Program-made: the position numbers and the translations under genes | In this document: one piece after another, positions 21,659-30,500 of the stretch | Position numbering within the stretch: position 1 is the stretch's first letter | How the letters are laid out: every line of letters starts with the position of its first letter | The notes under the pieces: model-generated | Databases searched by the model: none | What the model was told of the DNA's origin: nothing | What the model saw: only the letters and a program-made list of their open reading frames with translations | Source: UBA7692 sp964650845 | GTDB lineage: Bacteria > Bacteroidota > Bacteroidia > Chitinophagales > LD1 | Direction: 5' to 3' | NCBI GenBank assembly: GCA_964650845.1 | Contig: CAZYXR010000017.1 | Coordinates: forward strand, 1 to 44,574 | DNA: 44,574 nt

Positions 21659-22429
21659 ATGAAAATAAAATACAACACCCTTTCGCTGTTGTTGTCGGTA
21701 GCGTTTATGTGTCAGTCGCTAAGTGCTTATGCTTGGGGTGCAAAAGGTCATAAAATGATTGCATCAATTGCCTATCATTTTATAGATAAGTCTGTAAAAG
21801 ATTCGGTAAACAAGTATTTGGTAGGTACTTCTATTGAAGATGCAAGTGTATGGATGGATGAGATAAAAGGGAATCGTAGCCTTGATTACATGAAACCGAT
21901 GCACTACATCAACATTGAGAAAGGAAAGCCATATCATCATGTAGAGGGTGCTAATATTATCAATGAACTACATAGTGTAATTGGAAAGTTAAAAAGTGGA
22001 GAACGTTCCAACGATAGTATGCTGTTGTATTTGCGAGAGCTAATTCATTTAGTAGGCGATTTACATCAGCCATTGCACGTTGGGTATGGCGATGATAAAG
22101 GCGGAAACGATGTGCAGGTGAGTTTTTTTGGTAAAGGAACGAACCTACATAGAATTTGGGATTTTGAAATTATTGAACAGGGAAACATCACCAAGCATAA
22201 TTGTATGGAATTGAAAAGCACACTTTCGGGTGCGAAAATCAAGAAGATAAGGAAGGGAAGTGTAGAGGGTTGGATGGAAGAGTCGCGAGCTTATTTGCCA
22301 TCAATCTATCAATACAAAAGCAATAAAATAGGGCAGGAATATCTCGATAAGCACGCGCCTATTGTGAAAAAGCAAATACTTTTTGGAGGGCTGCGTTTAG
22401 CTCACCTGCTGAATGATGTTTTTAAATAA
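21659..22429 (+). CDS. Secreted S1/P1-family zinc nuclease
   Basis: This 256-residue protein belongs to the S1/P1 nuclease (zinc phospholipase C-like) fold, enzymes that cut single-stranded nucleic acids and remove 3'-phosphates. The signal peptide ends at AYA (residue 25), leaving W26 as the first mature residue, as the family requires because the N-terminal Trp binds zinc. Other expected zinc ligands are visible: H31 (WGAKGH), D67 (VWMDEI), H82 (MHYIN), H130 and D134 (HLVGDLHQPLH), and H164 and D168 (NLHRIWD). It probably serves extracellular or periplasmic nucleotide scavenging. It follows the adhesin terminator by about 165 bases and ends close to the convergent tRNA cluster. Confidence 0.9.
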   Translation: MKIKYNTLSLLLSVAFMCQSLSAYAWGAKGHKMIASIAYHFIDKSVKDSVNKYLVGTSIEDASVWMDEIKGNRSLDYMKPMHYINIEKGKPYHHVEGANIINELHSVIGKLKSGERSNDSMLLYLRELIHLVGDLHQPLHVGYGDDKGGNDVQVSFFGKGTNLHRIWDFEIIEQGNITKHNCMELKSTLSGAKIKKIRKGSVEGWMEESRAYLPSIYQYKSNKIGQEYLDKHAPIVKKQILFGGLRLAHLLNDVFK

Positions 22430-22485
22430 ATTTCTGCTTACTTGGTAAATGTATCTGAACTGATACAATAATGTAAAGCAAAAAG

Positions 22486-22571
22486 TACCGCGGGCGGGAC
22501 TTGAACCCGCACAGCCTGTAATGGCCACAGGATTTTAAGTCCTGCGTGTCTACCGATTCCACCACCGCGGC
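22486..22571 (-). tRNA. tRNA-Leu (anticodon TAA)
   Basis: This 86-nt cloverleaf is read on the minus strand: acceptor GCCGCGG pairs with CCGCGGT, and the anticodon arm is CAGGA-CTTAAAA-TCCTG with anticodon TAA. It has the long variable arm expected of class II tRNA-Leu and the T arm GCGGG-TTCAAGT-CCCGC. CCA is not encoded. It is the last tRNA of the leftward cluster and lies convergent to the nuclease gene. Confidence 0.95.
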
Positions 22572-22586
22572 ATTATGCTTAAATTA

Positions 22587-22616
22587 AAAAGGCTTGAGTA
22601 AATGCTCAAGCCTTTT
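22587..22616 (-). terminator. Strong hairpin between tRNA-Gly and tRNA-Leu(TAA)
   Basis: A 12-bp perfect stem, AAAAGGCTTGAG with CTCAAGCCTTTT and a 6-base loop, is followed by a T tract in both directions. It is 15 bases ahead of tRNA-Leu(TAA). It has the form of an intrinsic terminator for tRNA-Gly, but could instead be a processing or spacer hairpin in a joint transcript. Confidence 0.6.
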
Positions 22617-22625
22617 AACTACCTG

Positions 22626-22698
22626 AGCGGGAGACGAGGCTCGAACCCGCGACCTCCACCTTGGCAAGGTGGCGCTCTACCAACTGAGCTACTCCCGC
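22626..22698 (-). tRNA. tRNA-Gly (anticodon GCC)
   Basis: This 73-nt cloverleaf has acceptor GCGGGAG, a standard D arm (GCTCAGTTGGTAGAGC), anticodon arm CCACC-TTGCCAA-GGTGG with anticodon GCC, and a T arm with GGTTCGAGCC. No CCA is encoded. The 5' flank of this gene is duplicated together with a broken copy at 22752-22809. Confidence 0.95.
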
Positions 22699-22740
22699 AT
22701 GATGACTAAAGAACAATGAATATTTCTAAGAGAAATATTT
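22682..22740 (-). repeat. Duplicated tRNA-Gly 5' end and flank, copy 1
   Basis: This 59-base segment covers the first ~17 bases of tRNA-Gly and its upstream flank. It recurs at 22793-22851 with two substitutions. It includes the small inverted repeat AATATTTCT/AGAAATATT. Confidence 0.9.
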
Positions 22741-22751
22741 TTTATTTTTCC

Positions 22752-22809
22752 CGCAAGGTGGCTCTCGGACTTTATCCCGAATTACTTCGGGGAACTGAGC
22801 TACTCCCGC
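22752..22809 (-). pseudogene. Broken tRNA-Gly remnant
   Basis: Read on the minus strand, the first bases (GCGGGAGTAGCTCAGTT) are identical to tRNA-Gly(GCC). About 28 foreign bases then replace the D-loop/arm, including a small CCCGAA...TTCGGG hairpin. The sequence returns to tRNA for GCCACCTTGC and ends in the anticodon loop. The anticodon 3' arm, T arm and acceptor 3' strand are missing, so no functional tRNA can form. Confidence 0.75.
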
Positions 22810-22851
22810 ATGATAACTAAAGAACGATGAATATTTCTAAGAGAAATATTT
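22793..22851 (-). repeat. Duplicated tRNA-Gly 5' end and flank, copy 2
   Basis: This is the second copy of 22682-22740 at an offset of 111 bases, differing at two positions. It carries the same small inverted repeat in its flank. It belongs to the remnant rather than to a working tRNA. Confidence 0.9.
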
Positions 22852-22858
22852 ACACTTT

Positions 22859-22896
22859 AAGATTGCTGAATCGCTAAATCTGTATTTAGCAATCTT
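22859..22896. other. Interrupted hairpin in the tRNA leader
   Basis: AAGATTG (22859-22865) pairs with CAATCTT (22890-22896). Inside, CTAAAT (22874-22879) pairs with ATTTAG (22884-22889), and one side has a bulge of about 8 bases. On the plus strand a T-rich stretch follows. It lies downstream of the leftward promoter at 22942-22971 and may be a leader structure or a decayed terminator. Confidence 0.4.
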
Positions 22897-22941
22897 GTTT
22901 TCTATTCTTTAAAGAACAACTGATTTTTTCAAATCGGACTG

Positions 22942-22971
22942 CAAATATAGTTTTCTATTCTTTACTGTCAA
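22942..22971 (-). promoter_or_regulatory. Bacteroidota-type promoter for tRNA-Gly unit
   Basis: On the minus strand TTG (22971-22969) is separated by exactly 19 bases from TATATTTG (22949-22942), matching the Bacteroidota consensus TTG-N19-TAnnTTTG. The -33 element abuts the 3' end of tRNA-Leu(CAA) at 22973. It would drive the tRNA-Gly remnant, tRNA-Gly and possibly tRNA-Leu(TAA). Confidence 0.65.
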
Positions 22972-22972
22972 G

Positions 22973-23054
22973 TGCCCCAGGAGGGAATCGAACCCCCACT
23001 TCTTTCGAAACACGAGTTTGAGTCGTGCGCGTCTACCAATTCCGCCACTAGGGC
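22973..23054 (-). tRNA. tRNA-Leu (anticodon CAA)
   Basis: This 82-nt class II tRNA has acceptor GCCCTAG pairing with CTGGGGC, anticodon arm CACGA-CTCAAAC-TCGTG with anticodon CAA, a short variable stem, and a T arm with GGTTCGATTCC. It is the first tRNA of the leftward cluster and is divergent from ftsK. Confidence 0.95.
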
Positions 23055-23063
23055 AACGGGGCG

Positions 23064-23093
23064 CAAATGTATTTGTTTTTCCCTTTTTACCAA
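23064..23093 (-). promoter_or_regulatory. Bacteroidota-type promoter for tRNA-Leu(CAA)
   Basis: On the minus strand TTG (23093-23091) and TACATTTG (23071-23064) are spaced by 19 bases. The -7 element ends 9 bases before the first base of tRNA-Leu(CAA), so the transcript would start almost at the mature 5' end. Confidence 0.65.
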
Positions 23094-23189
23094 TACCTGT
23101 ATTCATTTTGTACATAATTTTTTTGTTGTGTATATCGAAATACTGCTTAAATGCAACAATGTGCGAACTTTCGGCACGTTGTATAAGCT

Positions 23190-25745
23190 ATGGAAGAAGT
23201 AATTTTCACCAATACATTTAAGGAAAACAAAAAGAAACCTCAGCCTGTGGAGGAGGTGGAAGTTATTCCTGAAACAAAAGTACCTAAGGCAAAAAAAGAA
23301 AAAGAGCCTGTTGCTAAAGTGGCTTCATCAAAAAAGAAAAAAGAAGATTTTACATCAATTGATGAAGATCCTTCTTTTTGGAAAGACGGTCGTGCTACAA
23401 AGATTGCGGGTCTTTTTCTGTTGCTGTTTTCTTTCGTTCTTGCAGTGGCTATCGGTTCGTTTTTGTTCACCATCGAAGAAGATATTTCATTGCTGCACGG
23501 CAATTCGATGGATACACTTACCGATGGCACAGTAAAAGTAAAGAATGCACTCGGGCGCTTAGGTGCAGTTTTGGCAAATGTTTTTTTCAATAATCTATTT
23601 GGTTTTTCATCTTTTATTGTTGCAGCTATTGTATTTTCGGCAGGTTTCAATTTGTTGGTGCAGAAAAAAGTATTCAATGTTTTGCGACTTACTATTTATG
23701 GCGCAGTTGTTGCAGTTTGGTTTTCGTCAGCTTTCGCTTTTATTAATCACAGTTATTTTCCATTATCTATACTTGCTTGGGGTGGTGGTGTTGGAAATTA
23801 TCTTACAGGTTCCTACGGTTTACTTACTGGGTTGATTGGATATTCGGGCACGGCCGCAACTTTGGTGGTAAGCGCGTTGATGATTGCGGTAGCGATTTAC
23901 AACATCAGTTTTGAAAACTTGCTAAATTGGTTTCAATCAAAACCTAAAGCCGTTGAGCCTAATGCTGCTGCTGAAGCAGGAAAAGGATTTGTTGCCGGAA
24001 AGTATGACGATTTTCGCGACACCAGCGAAAATATTTTTGGAAAAGATGATTTGAAAGAAGCCGTTGTTAATACCACAAAGCAAAAAGATCTTGCTTTGGA
24101 AGTAGATGAAGTAGAAGTGCCGCAAAATAAAATTGTACATACTTTGGATGAAACCGAAGACTTGGCTTTAGACATTACAGCGGCAGTAGATGAGCCGGAA
24201 GTGGAGCAATCTACAACACTAACAACACCTTACGACCCAACCGAAGATCTATCGAATTATAAATTGCCAACGCTGGGTTTGCTCGAAGAACATGGCAGCG
24301 AGAAAATGACCTTAGATAAAGATGAATTGGAGCAGAACAAAAACCAAATCATCGCAACTCTCAACAATTATCAAATTGAGATTTCTAAAATAAAAGCCAC
24401 TATTGGGCCAACAGTTACGCTGTATGAAATTGTGCCGGCTCCGGGTGTTCGTATTTCTAAAATCAAAAATCTGGAAGATGACATTGCATTGAGCCTTGCG
24501 GCCTTGGGTATTCGCATTATTGCGCCTATTCCCGGAAAAGGAACTATTGGTATTGAAGTGCCAAACCACAATAAGGAAGTAGTGTCAATGCGCAGCTTGT
24601 TGGCAAGCGATAAGTTTCAAAATACTACTGCCGATTTGCCTATTTGTTTAGGTAAGTCTATTAGCAATGAAATATATGTTGCCGACCTTGCCAAAATGCC
24701 TCACTTGCTGATGGCAGGGGCAACAGGGCAAGGTAAGTCGGTTGGTATCAATTCCATTATTGTATCTCTTTTGTACAAGAAACACCCTTCGCAATTAAAG
24801 TTTGTATTGGTAGATCCAAAGAAAGTTGAGTTGAGCATTTACGAAGCATTAGAGAAGCACTTTTTGGCAAAACTTCCTGGCGAAGCAGATGCTATTATTA
24901 CCGATACTAAAAAAGTGGTTACTACATTAAATGCCTTGTGCGTAGAAATGGATCAACGATATGATTTGTTGAAAAAGGCAGGTGTTCGTAATTTAAAAGA
25001 ATACAATGCCAAGTTTATTTCGCGCAGGTTAAATCCTTTGCAAGGACATAAGTTTTTGCCCTACATAGTATTAGTAGTTGATGAATTTGCCGATTTGATT
25101 ATGACAGCCGGCAAAGAAGTAGAAATGCCTATTGCAAGGTTGGCTCAATTGGCGCGAGCCATTGGTATTCATTTGATTTTAGCTACTCAGCGCCCTTCGG
25201 TAAATATTATTACAGGAACTATCAAAGCAAACTTTCCTGCTCGTATTGCATTCAAAACATCTTCAAAAATTGACTCTCGCACCATCCTCGATCAAGGTGG
25301 CGCAGAGCAATTGATTGGGCGTGGTGATATGCTGTTGAGTGTGGGTAGTGATATGTTGCGCTTGCAGTGTGGTTTCGTAGATACTCCGGAGGTAGAGTTG
25401 GTAAAGAATTTTATTGCAGATCAACTGGGTTATCCTACGGCATTTGAGTTGCCAGAGTACATTGACCCTAAAGGAGAAAAAGGCAGTGATGATGACTTCT
25501 TTTCTGATGGCGAAAAGGATGAGCTCTTTGAAGATGCAGCACGGGTAATTGTGCAAAATCAAATGGGTTCCACATCATTGATTCAACGCAGGTTGAAGTT
25601 GGGTTACAACCGAGCCGGTCGCCTTATGGACCAACTTGAAGAAGCCGGAATAGTAGGCGAAAACCTTGGTAGTAAAGCGCGCGAAGTGAAGTTTAAAACC
25701 GAAGCTGAATTAGATCAATATCTGGTAAAATTACGCGGGGTGTAA
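23190..25745 (+). CDS. ftsK: FtsK/SpoIIIE DNA translocase
   Basis: This 851-residue septal DNA pump moves chromosome ends across the division plane and activates dimer resolution. After a Lys/Glu-rich cytoplasmic start of about 70 residues come about four to five membrane segments (residues ~72-240, for example TKIAGLFLLLFSFVLAVAIG). An acidic linker follows, then the motor domain with Walker A GATGQGKS near residue 510 and Walker B VLVVDEFADLI near 628. The C-terminal winged-helix gamma domain is complete (STSLIQRRLKLGYNRAGRLM), which normally reads KOPS-type orienting sequences. Length is normal for Bacteroidota. It is divergent from the tRNA cluster. Confidence 0.95.
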   Translation: MEEVIFTNTFKENKKKPQPVEEVEVIPETKVPKAKKEKEPVAKVASSKKKKEDFTSIDEDPSFWKDGRATKIAGLFLLLFSFVLAVAIGSFLFTIEEDISLLHGNSMDTLTDGTVKVKNALGRLGAVLANVFFNNLFGFSSFIVAAIVFSAGFNLLVQKKVFNVLRLTIYGAVVAVWFSSAFAFINHSYFPLSILAWGGGVGNYLTGSYGLLTGLIGYSGTAATLVVSALMIAVAIYNISFENLLNWFQSKPKAVEPNAAAEAGKGFVAGKYDDFRDTSENIFGKDDLKEAVVNTTKQKDLALEVDEVEVPQNKIVHTLDETEDLALDITAAVDEPEVEQSTTLTTPYDPTEDLSNYKLPTLGLLEEHGSEKMTLDKDELEQNKNQIIATLNNYQIEISKIKATIGPTVTLYEIVPAPGVRISKIKNLEDDIALSLAALGIRIIAPIPGKGTIGIEVPNHNKEVVSMRSLLASDKFQNTTADLPICLGKSISNEIYVADLAKMPHLLMAGATGQGKSVGINSIIVSLLYKKHPSQLKFVLVDPKKVELSIYEALEKHFLAKLPGEADAIITDTKKVVTTLNALCVEMDQRYDLLKKAGVRNLKEYNAKFISRRLNPLQGHKFLPYIVLVVDEFADLIMTAGKEVEMPIARLAQLARAIGIHLILATQRPSVNIITGTIKANFPARIAFKTSSKIDSRTILDQGGAEQLIGRGDMLLSVGSDMLRLQCGFVDTPEVELVKNFIADQLGYPTAFELPEYIDPKGEKGSDDDFFSDGEKDELFEDAARVIVQNQMGSTSLIQRRLKLGYNRAGRLMDQLEEAGIVGENLGSKAREVKFKTEAELDQYLVKLRGV

Positions 25746-25782
25746 AAGTGTTTGCTAAACGCGGTTGAGGTGGTTTTCAAGA

Positions 25783-26244
25783 TTACTTCATGTCTATCAA
25801 AAGTTGTTTTACTGCAACATCGGTAGGTAAAGTTATATCACCTTCATCTTTTAGGCGTGTAAGATTTACCCATCTAAAACATTCTGCTTCCGTGCCCGGT
25901 TCAACATTAAAATTGAATTTCACTTCAGACGTTTTTATCTTTTGCCATTCATGGCAATGCACGCGATAGTAAACTGCTATTACTTGGCTGTCATTATCAA
26001 AAGCCGATGGAACGAAAAAGTCAGTAGTGTAGAGATGCTCGCCAATACTAACATTTACACCAGTTTCTTCTATGAATTCGCGTTGTAAACATTCGCGTAA
26101 ACCTTCGCCAAAATCGAGCCCGCCACCTGGGAATTTTGTAACTTTTACTGCACCTTTTTTAATCAACTCATCGCTTACGAGTACTTGATTGTTTTCGTTA
26201 ATCATTACGCCATAAACACGAACATTGAAACGTGTAATTTTCAT
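25783..26244 (-). CDS. NUDIX hydrolase
   Basis: This 153-residue protein carries a complete Nudix box at residues 41-63 (G-x5-E-x7-REFIEETGV), the Mg-binding helix that hydrolyses nucleoside diphosphates linked to another group. It begins with MKITRFNVRVYGVMINENNQ, the first strand of a typical small Nudix domain, and has no extra domain, so the substrate cannot be named. It is convergent with ftsK (37 bases between stops) and follows tsaD in the same direction with a 63-base gap, so co-transcription with tsaD is possible. Confidence 0.85.
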   Translation of the reverse strand: MKITRFNVRVYGVMINENNQVLVSDELIKKGAVKVTKFPGGGLDFGEGLRECLQREFIEETGVNVSIGEHLYTTDFFVPSAFDNDSQVIAVYYRVHCHEWQKIKTSEVKFNFNVEPGTEAECFRWVNLTRLKDEGDITLPTDVAVKQLLIDMK

Positions 26245-26307
26245 GAAAGCGAATGTAGATAATATTGAAATGCAAATTGCTGATGAAGCAGAGAATTACT
26301 GCTGTAA

Positions 26308-27315
26308 TCAGCTGCCAATTTTCCACCGAGCCACCGGCTCATTCTCTAATGATGAAAATTCTTTTCGCTCAAATTTCTTGAATCCGGCAATGGCTATCAT
26401 CGCGGCATTATCGGTGCAGTACTCAAATTTTGGAATGAAGCACTGCAATTGATTTTCTTCAGCATACGTTTTAAACCGCTCACGCAAATAAGAATTTGCC
26501 GATACGCCCCCTGCAAGCGCAATATCGTTAACGCCCGTTGCTGTAACAGCTTCTTTCAACCGCTTCATAAGCATTTCAACAATGCTGTGTTGTATTGATG
26601 CGCATAAGTTGTTTAGATTTTCTTCAATAAATGCTGTATTCTTTTTTTGCTCTGCTTGCAAAAAATATAACACTGAAGTTTTTAACCCACTGAAACTAAA
26701 ATTCAAATCTGGGGCTTTGGGAGCAGCAAATTTGAATGCTAACTTGTTGCCCTTTTTTGCAAGTTTATCCATCAGCGGGCCTCCGGGATATGGCAAGCCA
26801 AGCATTTTAGAAGTCTTGTCAAATGCTTCGCCTGCGGCATCGTCAATGGTTTCGCCAATTACTTTCATAGAGTTGAAGTCTTGCACCAAAACCAATTGTG
26901 TATGCCCGCCCGAAACGGTTAAACACAAAAACGGAAAGCGTGGAGCAGCATCAATAAAATGAGCAAGAATGTGCGCTTCCATGTGGTTTACTTCAACTAA
27001 CGGCACGTTTAATGTAAGCGAAAGCCCTTTGGCAAATGAGTGCCCCACCAGCAGCGAACCAATTAAACCTGGGCCTTTAGTAAAGGCAATGCCAGTAATG
27101 TCTGATAGCTTTTTTCCGCTTTGTTTTATTGCGGCATCAATTACAGGCACAATATTTTGTTGATGTGCACGCGATGCCAGCTCGGGCACTACACCGCCCC
27201 ATGCTTCGTGAATGCTTTGCGAAGCAATGATGTTGGATAGAATTTTACCATTTTCGCAAACCGAAGCAGAAGTATCATCGCAAGACGATTCAATTCCAAG
27301 AATAGTGATTGACAC
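26308..27315 (-). CDS. tsaD: tRNA N6-adenosine threonylcarbamoyltransferase TsaD
   Basis: TsaD transfers the threonylcarbamoyl group to A37 of ANN-decoding tRNAs in the TsaBDE complex. With the GTG start at 27315 the protein has 335 residues and begins MSITILGIESSCDDTS, the normal family N-terminus; a TTG at 27333 would add six residues. H111 and H115 (NHMEAH) are the metal ligands, at the same numbers as in E. coli, and CTDNAAMIA near the C-terminus supplies the third, Asp. The GGHTQLV and FSFSGLKTSV motifs are intact. It is divergent from tamB. Confidence 0.95.
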   Translation of the reverse strand: MSITILGIESSCDDTSASVCENGKILSNIIASQSIHEAWGGVVPELASRAHQQNIVPVIDAAIKQSGKKLSDITGIAFTKGPGLIGSLLVGHSFAKGLSLTLNVPLVEVNHMEAHILAHFIDAAPRFPFLCLTVSGGHTQLVLVQDFNSMKVIGETIDDAAGEAFDKTSKMLGLPYPGGPLMDKLAKKGNKLAFKFAAPKAPDLNFSFSGLKTSVLYFLQAEQKKNTAFIEENLNNLCASIQHSIVEMLMKRLKEAVTATGVNDIALAGGVSANSYLRERFKTYAEENQLQCFIPKFEYCTDNAAMIAIAGFKKFERKEFSSLENEPVARWKIGS

Positions 27316-27538
27316 ATTGCGAAGGTGAAACAAAATGCGTAATACAAAAACGAAAAATATTTAAGAATTGAAGGAAAGTGAAAAGAGTGAAAAAATGCGA
27401 ATAAACTAAAGCATCTTACGCCAGTCTTTCGCTGAATGCAATAAAGAAATGTGTAATGAGTTACTGAATGAAAACAAAAAACAGCGATTATTTATTTTCT
27501 CTTATTACATGCAGTAAATTTATACCCAAATTAGTAGT

Positions 27539-30500
27539 TTGCTAAAGAGAGTTGTAAAAGCACTTATTGTATTATTTCTTGCTATCGCATTGCTGGTAGT
27601 TAGCACTGTACTTGCTTTCAGGCTTACAAGCGTGCAAACTTACTTTGCAAAAAAAGCAGCAAAGGCACTCTCTGATGAGTACAATACAGAAGTGAAAATT
27701 GAAAAACTTGCCATCACTTTCAGCCGTTTTATCAGATTAGAGAAAGTGTTGGTTCGCGATTTTGATAAAGATACCATGATTTATGCCGGAGTGCTGAATG
27801 TACACTATAGCGGCAGACAGTTATTCAACAGAAAAGTTTTGATAAAAGGAATGTCTTTAGAAAATGCCTATGTGCATTTGCAAAAAGATACTTCGGGTGC
27901 AATGAATTTTTCGCAAGTGTTTCGCTTAGGAAAAACGAAGAAGAAAGATAATGCCCAAAACCCTTTTGCATGGGATGTTGTATTGAAAGAATTAGGTGTT
28001 GTAAATACTCATTTTGATTTTACCGATAAAAAAGCCCGCACCACAGTAAATGTGGATGTAACGCGAAGTCTTATCAAAATGAATGACCTTGGAATAAAAA
28101 CAGGCAAGTTGAGTGTGAACGAAATTACTATGGTAAATCCCATAGTTGAAATTACCGTAGATCCTAAGCCAAAAGCACCGAACGACACACTTAAACCATT
28201 TCACTTTTTGCCCGATGGTTTTGAAATTGAGTTTGGGCGGCTGTTGCTTACTAATGCAGCCTTTAAGTTGAATAACGTGCAAAAACCACTTGCCGAAAAA
28301 GGCATTGATTTTAATCATTTAGATATCAGCAATATTAACGTAAACATCACAAAGGGTGCATTGATTCGCGATTCTATTTTTGCATCTATTCGTTCGCTTT
28401 CGGCAGATGAAAAGTGTGGTTTGAAATTAGTAAACCTGCGAGCAGAGGCTAAGGTTACAGTAAATGAAATTTTGTGCAACAAACTGTTGCTGCAAACAGA
28501 TGAAAGTACAGTTGGAAACTTTATATCATTGAAGTATGAACATTTTAGAGACTTTAAAAAGTTTCTTGAAAAGGTGCGTTTGAAAGGCGATTTGAGAAAT
28601 ACAAAAGTATCGCTGCGCGACATCAACTATTTTGCAAAAAAACTCGATAAAATTCAGCATAACACAATATTCATAAGCGGAAATATTGACGGTAGAGTAA
28701 ACAACATGCGCGGTCGAGATATTGAATTGCGCACCGGGCGAAATACTTATTTCAAAGGTAATTTTTCAACTTTCGGACTGCCACAGGTGTATGAAACATC
28801 ACTCAATTTACGTGTTTCAAAAGCTGGTGTTTCTCTTCAAGATATTGCAGCATTTTATCCTACGCTTAAACTGCCCGCCAATCTTTCTACACTTGGTAAT
28901 ATTGCATTCTCGGGCAATATTGATGGCTTTTTAACCGACATTGTTGCCAATGGCAAATTCAAAACCGATATTGGAAGTGCTACCACTAATTTAAACTTCA
29001 AGTACAATTCCAACACAAAAGAATCTGCCTATAAAGGCGAGCTGGCTTTGTTCGATTTTGATTTAGGGAAGTTTACTCGCAACGAGTCTGCATTAGGCAC
29101 GGTTACGGCCCATGCAACCATAAAAGGCAAAGGCATTACACTCGAAAAATTGGATGCAGATGTGCAAGGAGCAATTGACCATATTTCATTGATGAAGTAT
29201 GATTATAAAAATGCGCAAGTAAATGGTTTGGTAAAAGGTAAAACATTTGTTGGTAAAGTTGGTTTACAAGACAAAAACATAGATTTTGATTTTGATGGAA
29301 TGATGAATTTGAACACTCAATCGCCCGAGTTTAATTTTGTGGCAAATGTTCGTCATGCCAATCTCAAAGAATTAAATCTTACCAAGAATGAATTGACTGT
29401 NNNNNNNNNNAGGACAGAACTTTCCAGTAATTTTAATGGCAAAAATATTGACGATTTGGCGGGAAGTATTTTACTGCGCAATACACGGTTGGCAAATAGC
29501 GATACTTCGGTTTTTCTCGACTTTATACAACTACAAGGTTATGTGGAAGGTGAAAGGAAGAAGTCGCTTTTGCTTAAAAGCAAATTTTTAGAAGCCGATG
29601 TGTCGGGCTACTATACCTACTCAACTTTAGTGCCAACTATTAAAGATATTATACAAACTGCTTTTACACAAAGCAATCCATTCAATGTTGCCAGAGTTAC
29701 ATCGCAAGATTTTAGTTTTGATGTAAGGGTTTTTGAACCAGGGGCACTCACACAAATCATTCATCCCAAATTTAAATTACTTCGAAATTCAAAAATACAA
29801 GGTGCAGTTAATAGCCAGTTAAGCCAAATTTCAATGAATGGCTTCGTGCCAGAGTTTCAGTGGGGCAACACTACTTTGCAGCGTACAAAATTTACAGCAG
29901 GTATCATTGGGCGCGAGTTAGACGTTAACTTGGTGAGCGATAATATTTTTCAAAAAGACAGTTTGATTGTAGATACATTAAATGTGTTGCTGCACAATGA
30001 AAAAGATAACATGAAGTTTAATGTAATTGCGTGGGATAAAAACCACATTAACCGCGCAAACATTACTTCTCATATCTATCCGCTTTCCGATGGGGTAGAA
30101 GTAAAAGTGGAGCCATCGGAAGTGTGGCTCGCCAACAATTTGTGGAATTTTTCAAACAACAATTCAATTCTTGTAAAAGGAAACAAAATTACTTCAAGCA
30201 ACTTTTCTTTTAATAATAATGAGCAAAGCATTGCTTTGGATGCCTACTTAAACAAAGATTCTTCTACCTCAATTAAAACAACATTTAATCAAATTGCTTT
30301 AAGCGATTTTACCCGAGCATTTCTTCCAAAAAATTCGGGCATCAGCGCTACTGTAAATGGTTACGCTACGGTTGAAAATGTTTTTGCTATTCCCTCGGTA
30401 ATTGCCGATGTAAAACTGAGCGATGTGATAATGGGCGAAATACCCATTGGCGATATGAGTGTGCAGAGCGAGCTTGATAATGCGCAAAACCGAGTGCTAA

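Noticed and set aside
22450..22465. GTATC...GATAC hairpin after the nuclease gene
   Set aside because: The stem is 5 bp without a T tail, too weak to call a terminator.
21659..23093. Possibility of an integrated mobile element at the tRNA cluster
   Set aside because: No integrase, transposase or attachment-site pair was found. Only a small tRNA-flank duplication is visible.
22909..23202. Short frames across the tRNA-Leu(CAA) region
   Set aside because: They run through a complete tRNA gene and its promoter.
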